DNA from: RGIG5057 sp964642045
GTDB taxonomy: Bacteria > Bacillota > Clostridia > TANB77 > CAG-465
Direction of reading: 5' to 3'
NCBI GenBank assembly: GCA_964642045.1
Contig: CAZXLZ010000050.1
Span: 1 to 9,346, forward strand
Length of the DNA: 9,346 nt
Shown: positions 1 through 4,745 of the stretch, one piece after another
Layout: every line of letters starts with the position of its first letter
How positions within the stretch are numbered: position 1 is the first letter of the stretch
The notes under the pieces: model-generated
The model's input: the letters and a program-made list of their open reading frames with translations, nothing else
Told to the model about the DNA's origin: nothing
The model's database searches: none
Made by a program: the position numbers and the translations under genes

Positions 1-48
1 GAACGCTACTGCTTTTCAAGAACCACGGGTGTAACCCGTGGTTTTCAA
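1..48 (+). mobile_element. Probable right end of an IS200/IS605-type element
   Basis: Seen: a perfect 10-bp inverted repeat (AACCACGGGT at 21-30, ACCCGTGGTT at 34-43) with a GTA triloop, far richer in GC than its surroundings, followed by TTCAA at 44-48. A reading frame enters from the left edge and stops inside the hairpin at 32-34, ending ...QEPRV. Known: IS200/IS605 elements carry a subterminal hairpin at the right end, and well-studied members are cleaved just after TCAA. The tnpB gene often runs almost to that end. Inferred: the element's right boundary is near 48, with most of it outside the window. Alternatively it is the terminator of an unknown upstream gene, although only a short T run follows. 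The left part cannot be seen, so this is a moderate call. Confidence 0.4.
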
Positions 49-58
49 ATTACAAGAA

Positions 59-97
59 TAAAAATCGGGAAAATTTTTACCCGGTTTTTATTTTTTT
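59..97 (+). terminator. Strong intrinsic terminator
   Basis: An A-rich 5' arm ending CGGG (59-69) pairs with a CCCG arm (80-90) across a 10-nt loop. The stem includes one G-U pair and is followed by seven T (91-97). It would end transcription entering from the left, and it insulates the membrane-protein array from the element at the left edge. Confidence 0.8.
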
Positions 98-136
98 AAT
101 TACTATCATGTTTTAAAGCTTAAATCTAAGTCATTA

Positions 137-165
137 TTTACATTTAACTTAAATTATGGTATAAT
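137..165 (+). promoter_or_regulatory. Promoter of array unit A
   Basis: The -35 box TTTACA (137-142) is separated by 17 bp from a perfect TATAAT (160-165), which is preceded by TG one base upstream (extended -10, ATGGTATAAT). It matches the sigma-A consensus closely. An 11-bp direct repeat TAAATCTAAGT (121-131 and 185-195) brackets it. Confidence 0.8.
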
Positions 166-214
166 TCATCAAAAGTTTATATTCTAAATCTAAGTGACTA
201 CAAGGAGGATCATT

Positions 215-745
215 ATGAAACAAAAAACACTTGAAGATAAGAAAATATTTTGGGAAAAAGTACATAACAATGCTCATATATCTATATTTGTAATAATAAT
301 TATTATGAGTGCTACACTTGCTATTGTCTTGTATAATTTTGGAACGAATCCATTTCTTGAAGAGGGAAGTAATGAATTTGAAATTTTAAAATCTGAAGCA
401 ACAACTATATATGAAACACACATTCAAGGCTTGAAATCTGAATCATCATTAGGATATCATACATTTACAGTAAGTGACGCAGAAATTGTAGCTAAAGATA
501 CTAGATATTTTGGCGAAATAAAAGGGTACTATGATTCTAATGGAGAGTTAAAATTTCAGTCATCAAGTTATTCTGAATATATGGATTACAAGAAGAAATC
601 TATACCTGTTGGTGCTATTTTAGGTATAATGGTAGGTGTTCTTTTTGGAATGATTTGTTTTTGTGCTATTATAAATATTGCTGAATATCGTCTAAAAAAA
701 TATGAAAAAATAAAACAGTCAGAGTGTGAAAAAGATGAAGTATAA
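215..745 (+). CDS. Two-helix membrane protein, paralogue A of the array
   Basis: I do not recognise this 176-aa protein; it is the first of six paralogues here. The start is the ATG after AAGGAGG at 203-209; an upstream GTG at 194 lies before that site and is unlikely. A basic N-terminus containing FWEK is followed by membrane segment 1 (residues about 22-41), an extracytoplasmic domain (about 42-128) and membrane segment 2 (about 130-153), then a Lys-rich cytoplasmic tail. The ectodomain shows the family pattern: helix-like LKSEATTIYETHIQG (about 58-72), FTVSDAEIVAK (about 84-94) and GYYDSNGELKF (about 104-114). The positive-inside rule predicts both ends in the cytoplasm. It most resembles paralogue D: both have LEEGS-EFE and both start regions share ACTACAAGGAGGA. 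It has its own promoter and hairpin. Function unknown. Confidence 0.8.
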   Translation: MKQKTLEDKKIFWEKVHNNAHISIFVIIIIMSATLAIVLYNFGTNPFLEEGSNEFEILKSEATTIYETHIQGLKSESSLGYHTFTVSDAEIVAKDTRYFGEIKGYYDSNGELKFQSSSYSEYMDYKKKSIPVGAILGIMVGVLFGMICFCAIINIAEYRLKKYEKIKQSECEKDEV

Positions 746-761
746 AAGTCTTAAATATTGA

Positions 762-856
762 TATTAAACATGGAGTAAATTTTAACTCCATGTTTAAATT
801 ATATAATACATATTAAATTATTATCTAGTATTTTGTATATATTATGTAATTTATTA
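762..856 (+). repeat. Inter-unit repeat copy 1 with hairpin
   Basis: This is the most diverged of three related intergenic repeats. It opens with a 13-bp perfect inverted repeat (764-776 and 785-797, TTAAACATGGAGT and its complement) and closes with TATATATTATGTAATTTATTA, as copy 2 does. The stem is two bases longer than in copies 2 and 3 but keeps the same TTAAACATGGA core. The hairpin lies 18 nt after paralogue A and probably serves as its transcription terminator, although the T tract is weak. Confidence 0.75.
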
Positions 857-876
857 TATAGAAATACAATAAATTG

Positions 877-905
877 TTTAATTTTTATACAAATTATGGT
901 ATAAT
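877..905 (+). promoter_or_regulatory. Promoter of array unit B
   Basis: TATAAT (900-905) lies in the same extended -10 block as unit A: AAATTATGGTATAAT is identical in both. The -35 is weak (TTTAAT, 877-882, 17-bp spacing), so the TG extension is probably important. Confidence 0.65.
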
Positions 906-957
906 AACATCGTATCAAATAATAAAAACTATTTTAATAATAACGGAGGTATTTTGT

Positions 958-1464
958 ATGTTTAATAACAATGACAAGAAAAGACGTTTTTGGCAAAAAA
1001 TGTATAAAATCAAAGAAAACCTTGGTATCGCAACAATATTCTCATGGATTATTGTAATACCTTTCGCAATTTTCGTCATTTTAGAGATAAAACCAAACCT
1101 TAACACAAATGACTCAGTAGTAAGTCATTTGACGACTGTCGCAGAAACTTTATATGAAAATCGAATCCCAGGTAATGTATACCAAGTTAAATCAAATGAT
1201 TCAAAATATGAATTTAAAGTTACAGACACAGGCGTTGAAGCTAAAAGCTCAAATTACGTTAACACTTTAGTAGGAACTCTTGATAAATATGGAAACTTAT
1301 CTTTTGAAGTTACAACTACAAATTCTGATCTGTTTTATGCAATGGGATATTTAGCAAAAAGCCTTTTTTTAAGTATATGTATATCACTTATTCTCTGCTG
1401 GATATTATCAAACACTGTTGATAAGTTTTATAAGAGATATACATTTTCAGGAAAATATATATAA
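958..1464 (+). CDS. Two-helix membrane protein, paralogue B
   Basis: A 168-aa paralogue of unknown function. The start is the ATG 7 nt after GGAGGT (945-950); the open frame extends upstream to 874, but that part overlaps the promoter. Order of parts: a basic N-terminus with KKRRFWQK (about 7-14), membrane segment 1 (about 23-43), ectodomain (about 44-130) with LTTVAETLYENRIPG (about 58-72), YEFKVTDTGVEAK (about 84-96) and GTLDKYGNLSFEV (about 106-118), membrane segment 2 (about 133-152) and a basic tail. It is a single-gene unit between its own promoter and a terminator. The C-terminal helix resembles that of paralogue C more than A or D. Confidence 0.8.
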   Translation: MFNNNDKKRRFWQKMYKIKENLGIATIFSWIIVIPFAIFVILEIKPNLNTNDSVVSHLTTVAETLYENRIPGNVYQVKSNDSKYEFKVTDTGVEAKSSNYVNTLVGTLDKYGNLSFEVTTTNSDLFYAMGYLAKSLFLSICISLILCWILSNTVDKFYKRYTFSGKYI

Positions 1465-1471
1465 ATTTAAT

Positions 1472-1522
1472 TTTAGAGTGAATCTTAGAATAATTTTATC
1501 TAAGACTCGCTCTTAAATTTTT
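1472..1522 (+). terminator. Intrinsic terminator after paralogue B
   Basis: A long imperfect stem (about 1472-1489 pairing with 1499-1517; AATCTTAGA against TCTAAGACT plus AGAG/CTCT) with a 9-nt loop is followed by AATTTTT. It is unrelated in sequence to the hairpins in the three inter-unit repeats, so unit B differs from the other units at its 3' end. Confidence 0.75.
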
Positions 1523-1559
1523 ATATAAAAGCCATATGTTAATACAATCATGCTAAAAC

Positions 1560-1588
1560 TTTACATCTTATGTCCATTATGTTATAAT
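1560..1588 (+). promoter_or_regulatory. Promoter of array unit C-D
   Basis: TTTACA (1560-1565), 17-bp spacer, TATAAT (1583-1588) with the TGn extension (ATTATGTTATAAT). The -35 region CTTTACATCTTATGT shares its plan with the unit E promoter, but the palindrome is only partial here (ACAT-CTT-ATGT). Confidence 0.8.
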
Positions 1589-1635
1589 ATCCTCATAAAT
1601 CCATACTAAAACTTAAAATAATTAGGAGGTTAAAT

Positions 1636-2139
1636 ATGTTTTGTAAAACTATTAATTCAGAAAAAAATCGGCTTAAGAGAGCTCGTTGGAATATTTTCTA
1701 TATTCATGCAGAAGCTATCTTGCGGACAATTATTATTATACTTTTTATAGCATCATTTTTTCCTATGTTTATTCTATGTTTAAATTATCCTCATCTCGAA
1801 ACTGATACAAATGCAGTTGAAGATTTGAAACAAATATCAATATCTCTAATTGAAAGTCATACTACTGGAGTGGTAGAATCTATTGATATACCTGGTTCTA
1901 ACTATAGTTTTACTGTAAATGACACCGAAATTATTGGGAATAAAAAAGGGTATTTAGGTAGCGTCATAGGAAATTACAATGATGAAGGAAAATTAGAATT
2001 TGAATGTACAATAACTACAGATGATAATTGTAAAATTATAGCTGCAATACTAGCATTACTTCTTTTTAGCTCACTTCTATCCATTATTTTGTATTTCATA
2101 TTAAGGGAAATTGTAGAAAAAATTAACGAACATATGTAA
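1636..2139 (+). CDS. Two-helix membrane protein, paralogue C
   Basis: A 167-aa paralogue of unknown function. The ATG follows AGGAGGT (1624-1630). It has a basic N-terminus with RARWNIF (about 15-21), membrane segment 1 (about 29-50), ectodomain (about 51-132) with LKQISISLIESHTTG (about 64-78), YSFTVNDTEIIG (about 90-101) and GNYNDEGKLEF (about 112-122), membrane segment 2 (about 133-156) and a charged tail. The H-x-P-G motif is altered to HTTG. Residues 12 and 30 are encoded by CGG (1669-1671, 1723-1725); these are the only in-frame CGG codons in the intact genes of the window. Reading straight through them preserves the family fold. It is co-transcribed with paralogue D, 16 nt downstream. 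Confidence 0.8.
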   Translation: MFCKTINSEKNRLKRARWNIFYIHAEAILRTIIIILFIASFFPMFILCLNYPHLETDTNAVEDLKQISISLIESHTTGVVESIDIPGSNYSFTVNDTEIIGNKKGYLGSVIGNYNDEGKLEFECTITTDDNCKIIAAILALLLFSSLLSIILYFILREIVEKINEHM

Positions 2140-2155
2140 CTACAAGGAGGAGTTT

Positions 2156-2683
2156 ATGACTAATCAAAATAACTATGAAAAAAAATTAAGAAGATGGGAA
2201 GAAATTTCTAAAGGCAATTCTGCATATTATTTGCTATCTGCATTTTTGTTTATTGCAATCTTTGTCTCTATGTTTATGATTTGTAATAGCAATCAAAAAT
2301 ATCTTGAAGAAGGAAGTGAAGAATTTGAAAAGTTAAAATCAAATGCTATAACAGTATATACAGCCCACGTTCCTGGTACAACAGCCAGTATAACATTAGA
2401 TAACTACAAATTTGAAGTAAGTGATGAGAAAATTAAGGCCTCAATCAGTGACTATATAGGTACAATAACGTTATATTATAACTCAAATGGTGAGTTAGAT
2501 TATACATCTACTGGACGTGATGAGTATTATTATTATTATTATCCAATATCACCCTTTGAAGCAATTATAAGTGCATTGTTTGGTGCTGTTTTAGGAGCCA
2601 TTTTTACTTCTATGGCAATTGAACCTTTTGCTGAGTGGAAAGTGAAAAAAATAAAAGAAGCTATGGAAAAGCCAAATACTTAA
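2156..2683 (+). CDS. Two-helix membrane protein, paralogue D
   Basis: A 175-aa paralogue of unknown function. The ATG follows AAGGAGG (2144-2150) in the short gap after paralogue C, so the two form one unit. N-terminus KKLRRWEE (about 9-16), membrane segment 1 (about 23-43), ectodomain (about 44-131) with LKSNAITVYTAHVPG (about 60-74), YKFEVSDEKIKAS (about 84-96) and YYNSNGELDY (about 107-116), membrane segment 2 (about 132-156) and a Lys-rich tail. An in-frame (TAT)6 run gives six tyrosines (124-129) just before segment 2. It is closest to paralogue A in the ectodomain start, in segment 2 and in the ribosome-binding region, which points to a relatively recent duplication. Confidence 0.8.
   Translation: MTNQNNYEKKLRRWEEISKGNSAYYLLSAFLFIAIFVSMFMICNSNQKYLEEGSEEFEKLKSNAITVYTAHVPGTTASITLDNYKFEVSDEKIKASISDYIGTITLYYNSNGELDYTSTGRDEYYYYYYPISPFEAIISALFGAVLGAIFTSMAIEPFAEWKVKKIKEAMEKPNT
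2525..2542 (+). repeat. (TAT)6 microsatellite in paralogue D
   Basis: Six TAT codons in a row, in frame, encode a Tyr run at the membrane edge of the ectodomain. Slippage by whole units would change the length of the Tyr run without breaking the frame. Confidence 0.9.
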
Positions 2684-2687
2684 CTTA

Positions 2688-2796
2688 TATTAAACATGGA
2701 ATATTTTTTCCATGTTTAATTATGCCTTTTATACAATTTGTAGTCTATTAAATATAAATTTATTACCTAATATTCTCTATATATTATGTAATTTAT
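2688..2796 (+). repeat. Inter-unit repeat copy 2 with hairpin
   Basis: It shares about 50 consecutive identical bases with copy 3 from its first base, followed by similar AT-rich sequence ending in ATATTATGTAATTTA. It contains an 11-bp perfect inverted repeat (TTAAACATGGA, 2690-2700, with its complement 2709-2719) and an 8-nt loop. It sits just after the stop of paralogue D and probably ends unit C-D. The sequence after the stem is only moderately T-rich, so termination may be partial. Confidence 0.8.
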
Positions 2797-2817
2797 TAAT
2801 TGAGAAAGCCATATAAG

Positions 2818-2847
2818 CTTTACATTTTATGTAAAGTATGATATAAT
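2818..2847 (+). promoter_or_regulatory. Promoter of array unit E-F-G with operator-like palindrome
   Basis: TTTACA (2819-2824), 17-bp spacer, TATAAT (2842-2847) with TGn extension (GTATGATATAAT). A hyphenated palindrome CTTTACAT-TTT-ATGTAAAG (2818-2836) covers the -35 box and half the spacer. This is a plausible binding site for a dimeric regulator, but no regulator is encoded in the window. Confidence 0.75.
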
Positions 2848-2897
2848 ATATCTGTTCATTTTTAAAACCAAAAAATAATTTAATGTGGAGGTATATC

Positions 2898-3425
2898 ATG
2901 AAAAAGACTCAAGATGAAATTAATGAAAGGAACGAAAAAGTATGGAGATTTATATACCAAAAATCTAAACTTTTTGCTTTCATAATTGTAGCATTACCCC
3001 TTATAATAATAATCTCATTTGTATTACACTCAATACAACTTTTTCCTTGTGGGGATGAGGTAAGTAGACTAGAGAAACAAGGTAATGATATTTGGAATAG
3101 TCACATTCCCGGTACAGAAACAACAGTAAGAGTGTCTGACACCAACGATATCTTCACATGCACCGATGAAGATATAACTGTGAAATGCCATGGATACTTT
3201 TTTGCCTTACATGGACATATTGAAGATGGAAAGATAACACTTTTACCACCTTCAGCCTCAACAATGAGTGTTGAACTTGCTATTACATACTTATTTATTT
3301 ACTTTTTAGTAGTCCTTGTTTCTATACTTTTATCTTTCTTTGTAAAAGATATAGTAGAGAATATAGCTTCTGCAAATTTACAAAGAATTTTTGATAAGCA
3401 ACGAACAAATACTGTTAAGGAGTAA
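2898..3425 (+). CDS. Two-helix membrane protein, paralogue E
   Basis: A 175-aa paralogue of unknown function. The chosen ATG follows GGAGGT (2887-2892); an ATG at 2883 would place the ribosome binding site inside the gene. N-terminus with KVWRFIYQK (about 14-22), membrane segment 1 (about 26-46), ectodomain (about 47-125) with LEKQGNDIWNSHIPG (about 58-72), IFTCTDEDITVKC (about 85-97) and GHIEDGKITLLP (about 106-117), membrane segment 2 (about 127-149) and a long charged tail. Three ectodomain Cys (about 51, 88, 97) could form a disulfide; the other paralogues lack this set. It begins a three-gene unit, with F starting 8 nt after its stop. Confidence 0.8.
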   Translation: MKKTQDEINERNEKVWRFIYQKSKLFAFIIVALPLIIIISFVLHSIQLFPCGDEVSRLEKQGNDIWNSHIPGTETTVRVSDTNDIFTCTDEDITVKCHGYFFALHGHIEDGKITLLPPSASTMSVELAITYLFIYFLVVLVSILLSFFVKDIVENIASANLQRIFDKQRTNTVKE

Positions 3426-3433
3426 AAATAGTC

Positions 3434-3748
3434 ATGAAAGAAAGTAGAAAGTATTTATGCGACAAAATAAGAGATAACGAAACTGGTAAGTGGTGTGATG
3501 AGCTCTTAAATGCACAGATACGCTTAATTATCTTGCTATCGTTTATTTTCTTTATATTCTTTTTTTACGCTCCATCTCCTTACGGAGACAGAAATATAAT
3601 TAAACCAATATTATATGGACTGGTTGCGGGTATTGGAAGTGGCTACGGTTTAAGTAGTCTTTTAATACTTTTAATGTATCATATTTCAAGCATAAAGAAA
3701 AGTATTGATATTTCTAAAGGAGTGACTCTTAATGAAAAAGATAAATAA
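3434..3748 (+). CDS. Small membrane protein F, array member without ectodomain
   Basis: A 104-aa protein of unknown function. The ATG lies 11 nt after AAGGAG (3417-3422). A charged, Cys-containing N-terminus (1-29) is followed by hydrophobic segments at about 30-45 and 58-82, the second Gly-rich (GLVAGIGSGYGLSS), joined by a short loop of about 12 residues (APSPYGDRNIIK), then a basic tail. It lacks the H-x-P-G and Y-x-F motifs and the ectodomain of its neighbours. It could be a deleted relative or an unrelated partner of E and G. Its last 17 nt overlap paralogue G, suggesting coupled translation. Confidence 0.7.
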   Translation: MKESRKYLCDKIRDNETGKWCDELLNAQIRLIILLSFIFFIFFFYAPSPYGDRNIIKPILYGLVAGIGSGYGLSSLLILLMYHISSIKKSIDISKGVTLNEKDK

Positions 3749-4229
3749 TCATAAAAAATGGAAATGGATATATAATAATAACTTATTATTTTCATTTTGT
3801 ATTTTAATGATACCGCTTACCATAATATTTTCAATTGGTATATTATGGCTGACACCAATATTACCTGAAGAAAAAAGCGAAGAAATACTTGAATTAAAGG
3901 AACAAGCAGAGATAATTTGGCATAGACATCTTCCAGGCTCAGAAGAAAACATAAATATACCTGAAAAAGGATACAGCTTTTGTGTCAATGATAAAGGTAT
4001 ATCAGCTAGTTTCTCAAATTATACTACTAAACTTAAAGGATATAATGAAAATGGAGAACTTGTATTTGTACCATTATCGTATTCCATCAAGGAGTCAAAA
4101 ATTGAGATAGTTCTTAAGATACTAGTTTCATTTGCAGTTGCTGCCTTTGTTTCAGTTCTTATTTCAAAGATTTTTTTAGCAAAGTTAATAAAAGATTTTT
4201 TTTTCATAAAAATAATCTCTTCTTTTTGA
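3732..4229 (+). CDS. Two-helix membrane protein, paralogue G
   Basis: A 165-aa paralogue of unknown function. The ATG is inside the end of F, with AAAGGAG (3716-3722) upstream. A short N-terminus with HKKWKWIY (about 7-14) is followed by membrane segment 1 (about 19-41), ectodomain (about 42-122) with LKEQAEIIWHRHLPG (about 55-69), YSFCVNDKGISAS (about 81-93) and GYNENGELVFVP (about 103-114), and membrane segment 2 (about 127-149). The ectodomain is closest to E (IW-x-x-H-[IL]-PG). Unlike the others, the tail is hydrophobic (KDFFFIKIISSF). It is encoded across a run of nine T (4196-4204), so its end may vary by slippage. Confidence 0.78.
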   Translation: MKKINNHKKWKWIYNNNLLFSFCILMIPLTIIFSIGILWLTPILPEEKSEEILELKEQAEIIWHRHLPGSEENINIPEKGYSFCVNDKGISASFSNYTTKLKGYNENGELVFVPLSYSIKESKIEIVLKILVSFAVAAFVSVLISKIFLAKLIKDFFFIKIISSF

Positions 4230-4264
4230 AGATATAGAGCTTAAGAATTAAAGTAAATAATAAA

Positions 4265-4385
4265 TATTAAACATGGAATATTTTTTCCATGTTTAATTAT
4301 GCCTTTTATACAATTTATGTTCTATTAAATATAAATAAAATATACAAATTATTACCTAGTTTTTTCTACATATTATGTAATTTAA
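4265..4385 (+). repeat. Inter-unit repeat copy 3 with hairpin
   Basis: It starts with about 50 bases identical to copy 2, including the TTAAACATGGA hairpin (arms 4267-4277 and 4286-4296). It then carries a roughly 13-base insertion relative to copy 2, and ends with ATATTATGTAATTTAA directly before the rpsU promoter. It probably terminates unit E-F-G. Its position shows that the duplicated cassettes stop exactly at the rpsU gene. Confidence 0.8.
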
Positions 4386-4395
4386 CAGCTAGCAC

Positions 4396-4424
4396 TTGAC
4401 ATATAATAGATTTTCTTGTATAAT
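4396..4424 (+). promoter_or_regulatory. Consensus promoter of rpsU
   Basis: TTGACA (4396-4401), 17-bp spacer and TATAAT (4419-4424) match the sigma-A consensus at all twelve bases, as expected for a highly expressed ribosomal-protein gene. There is no TGn extension, unlike the array promoters. Confidence 0.9.
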
Positions 4425-4475
4425 TTATAGGTAACAAAGTCGAAGTACTATAAATTGATATAAAGATATTTAGGT

Positions 4476-4505
4476 ATTTCCCCGCTAGCTGGAGGGAGGG
4501 AATTT
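4476..4505 (+). promoter_or_regulatory. rpsU leader: possible hairpin over the ribosome binding site
   Basis: TTCCCC (4478-4483) could pair with GGGAA (4498-4502), closing a loop that contains GCTAGCTGGAGG. The start codon's Shine-Dalgarno sequence (GGAGGGAGGG, 4491-4500) would lie in the loop and 3' arm. The leader is about 75 nt long. This allows translational control by occlusion, possibly by S21 itself, but it is only inferred from pairing. Confidence 0.35.
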
Positions 4506-4508
4506 ATA

Positions 4509-4682
4509 ATGCCAGGAATTAAAATAAGAGATAATGAAAGTTTAGAAAACGCACTTGCTAGATTCAAAAAGCAGTGTGCAAAATATGGTGTAATAGCCGA
4601 AATGAGAAAAAGAGAACATTATGAAAAGCCTAGTGTAAAAAGAAAAAAGAAATCTGAGGCTGCAAGAAAAAGGAAACATTAA
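4509..4682 (+). CDS. rpsU: Small ribosomal subunit protein bS21
   Basis: A 57-aa component of the 30S subunit, located near the 3' end of 16S rRNA at the mRNA exit region and involved in initiation. The family signature is complete: IRDNESLENALARFKKQC near the N-terminus, EMRKREHYEKPSVKRKKK in the centre, and a basic SEAARKRKH tail. Length is normal for Bacillota S21. The ATG follows GGAGGGAGGG with good spacing. It is a single-gene unit with its own strong promoter and terminator; the neighbouring membrane-protein array is unrelated in function. Confidence 0.95.
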   Translation: MPGIKIRDNESLENALARFKKQCAKYGVIAEMRKREHYEKPSVKRKKKSEAARKRKH

Positions 4683-4703
4683 TATTATGGAAAAGTTAGA
4701 ATA

Positions 4704-4741
4704 AAAACAGAGAAATACTTTATATATAGTTTCTCTGTTTT
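4704..4741. terminator. Bidirectional terminator between rpsU and the convergent pseudouridine synthase gene
   Basis: The stem AAAACAGAGAAA pairs with TTTCTCTGTTTT across a 14-nt AT-rich loop. It is flanked by T-runs on the + strand (GTTTTTTG) and, through the A-run at 4703-4707, on the - strand. It therefore serves both convergent genes. Confidence 0.85.
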
Positions 4742-4745
4742 TTGT

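Noticed and set aside
194..214. Upstream GTG start for paralogue A
   Set aside because: The AAGGAGG site lies between it and the ATG at 215, and the extra residues are not shared with paralogues.
3434..3748. Holin or toxin call for protein F
   Set aside because: Small size and membrane helices alone do not support it; there is no lysis gene, antitoxin or phage context.
215..4229. Array as lantibiotic or bacteriocin immunity genes
   Set aside because: No precursor peptide, modification enzyme or transporter gene is present; this remains only one of several possible roles.
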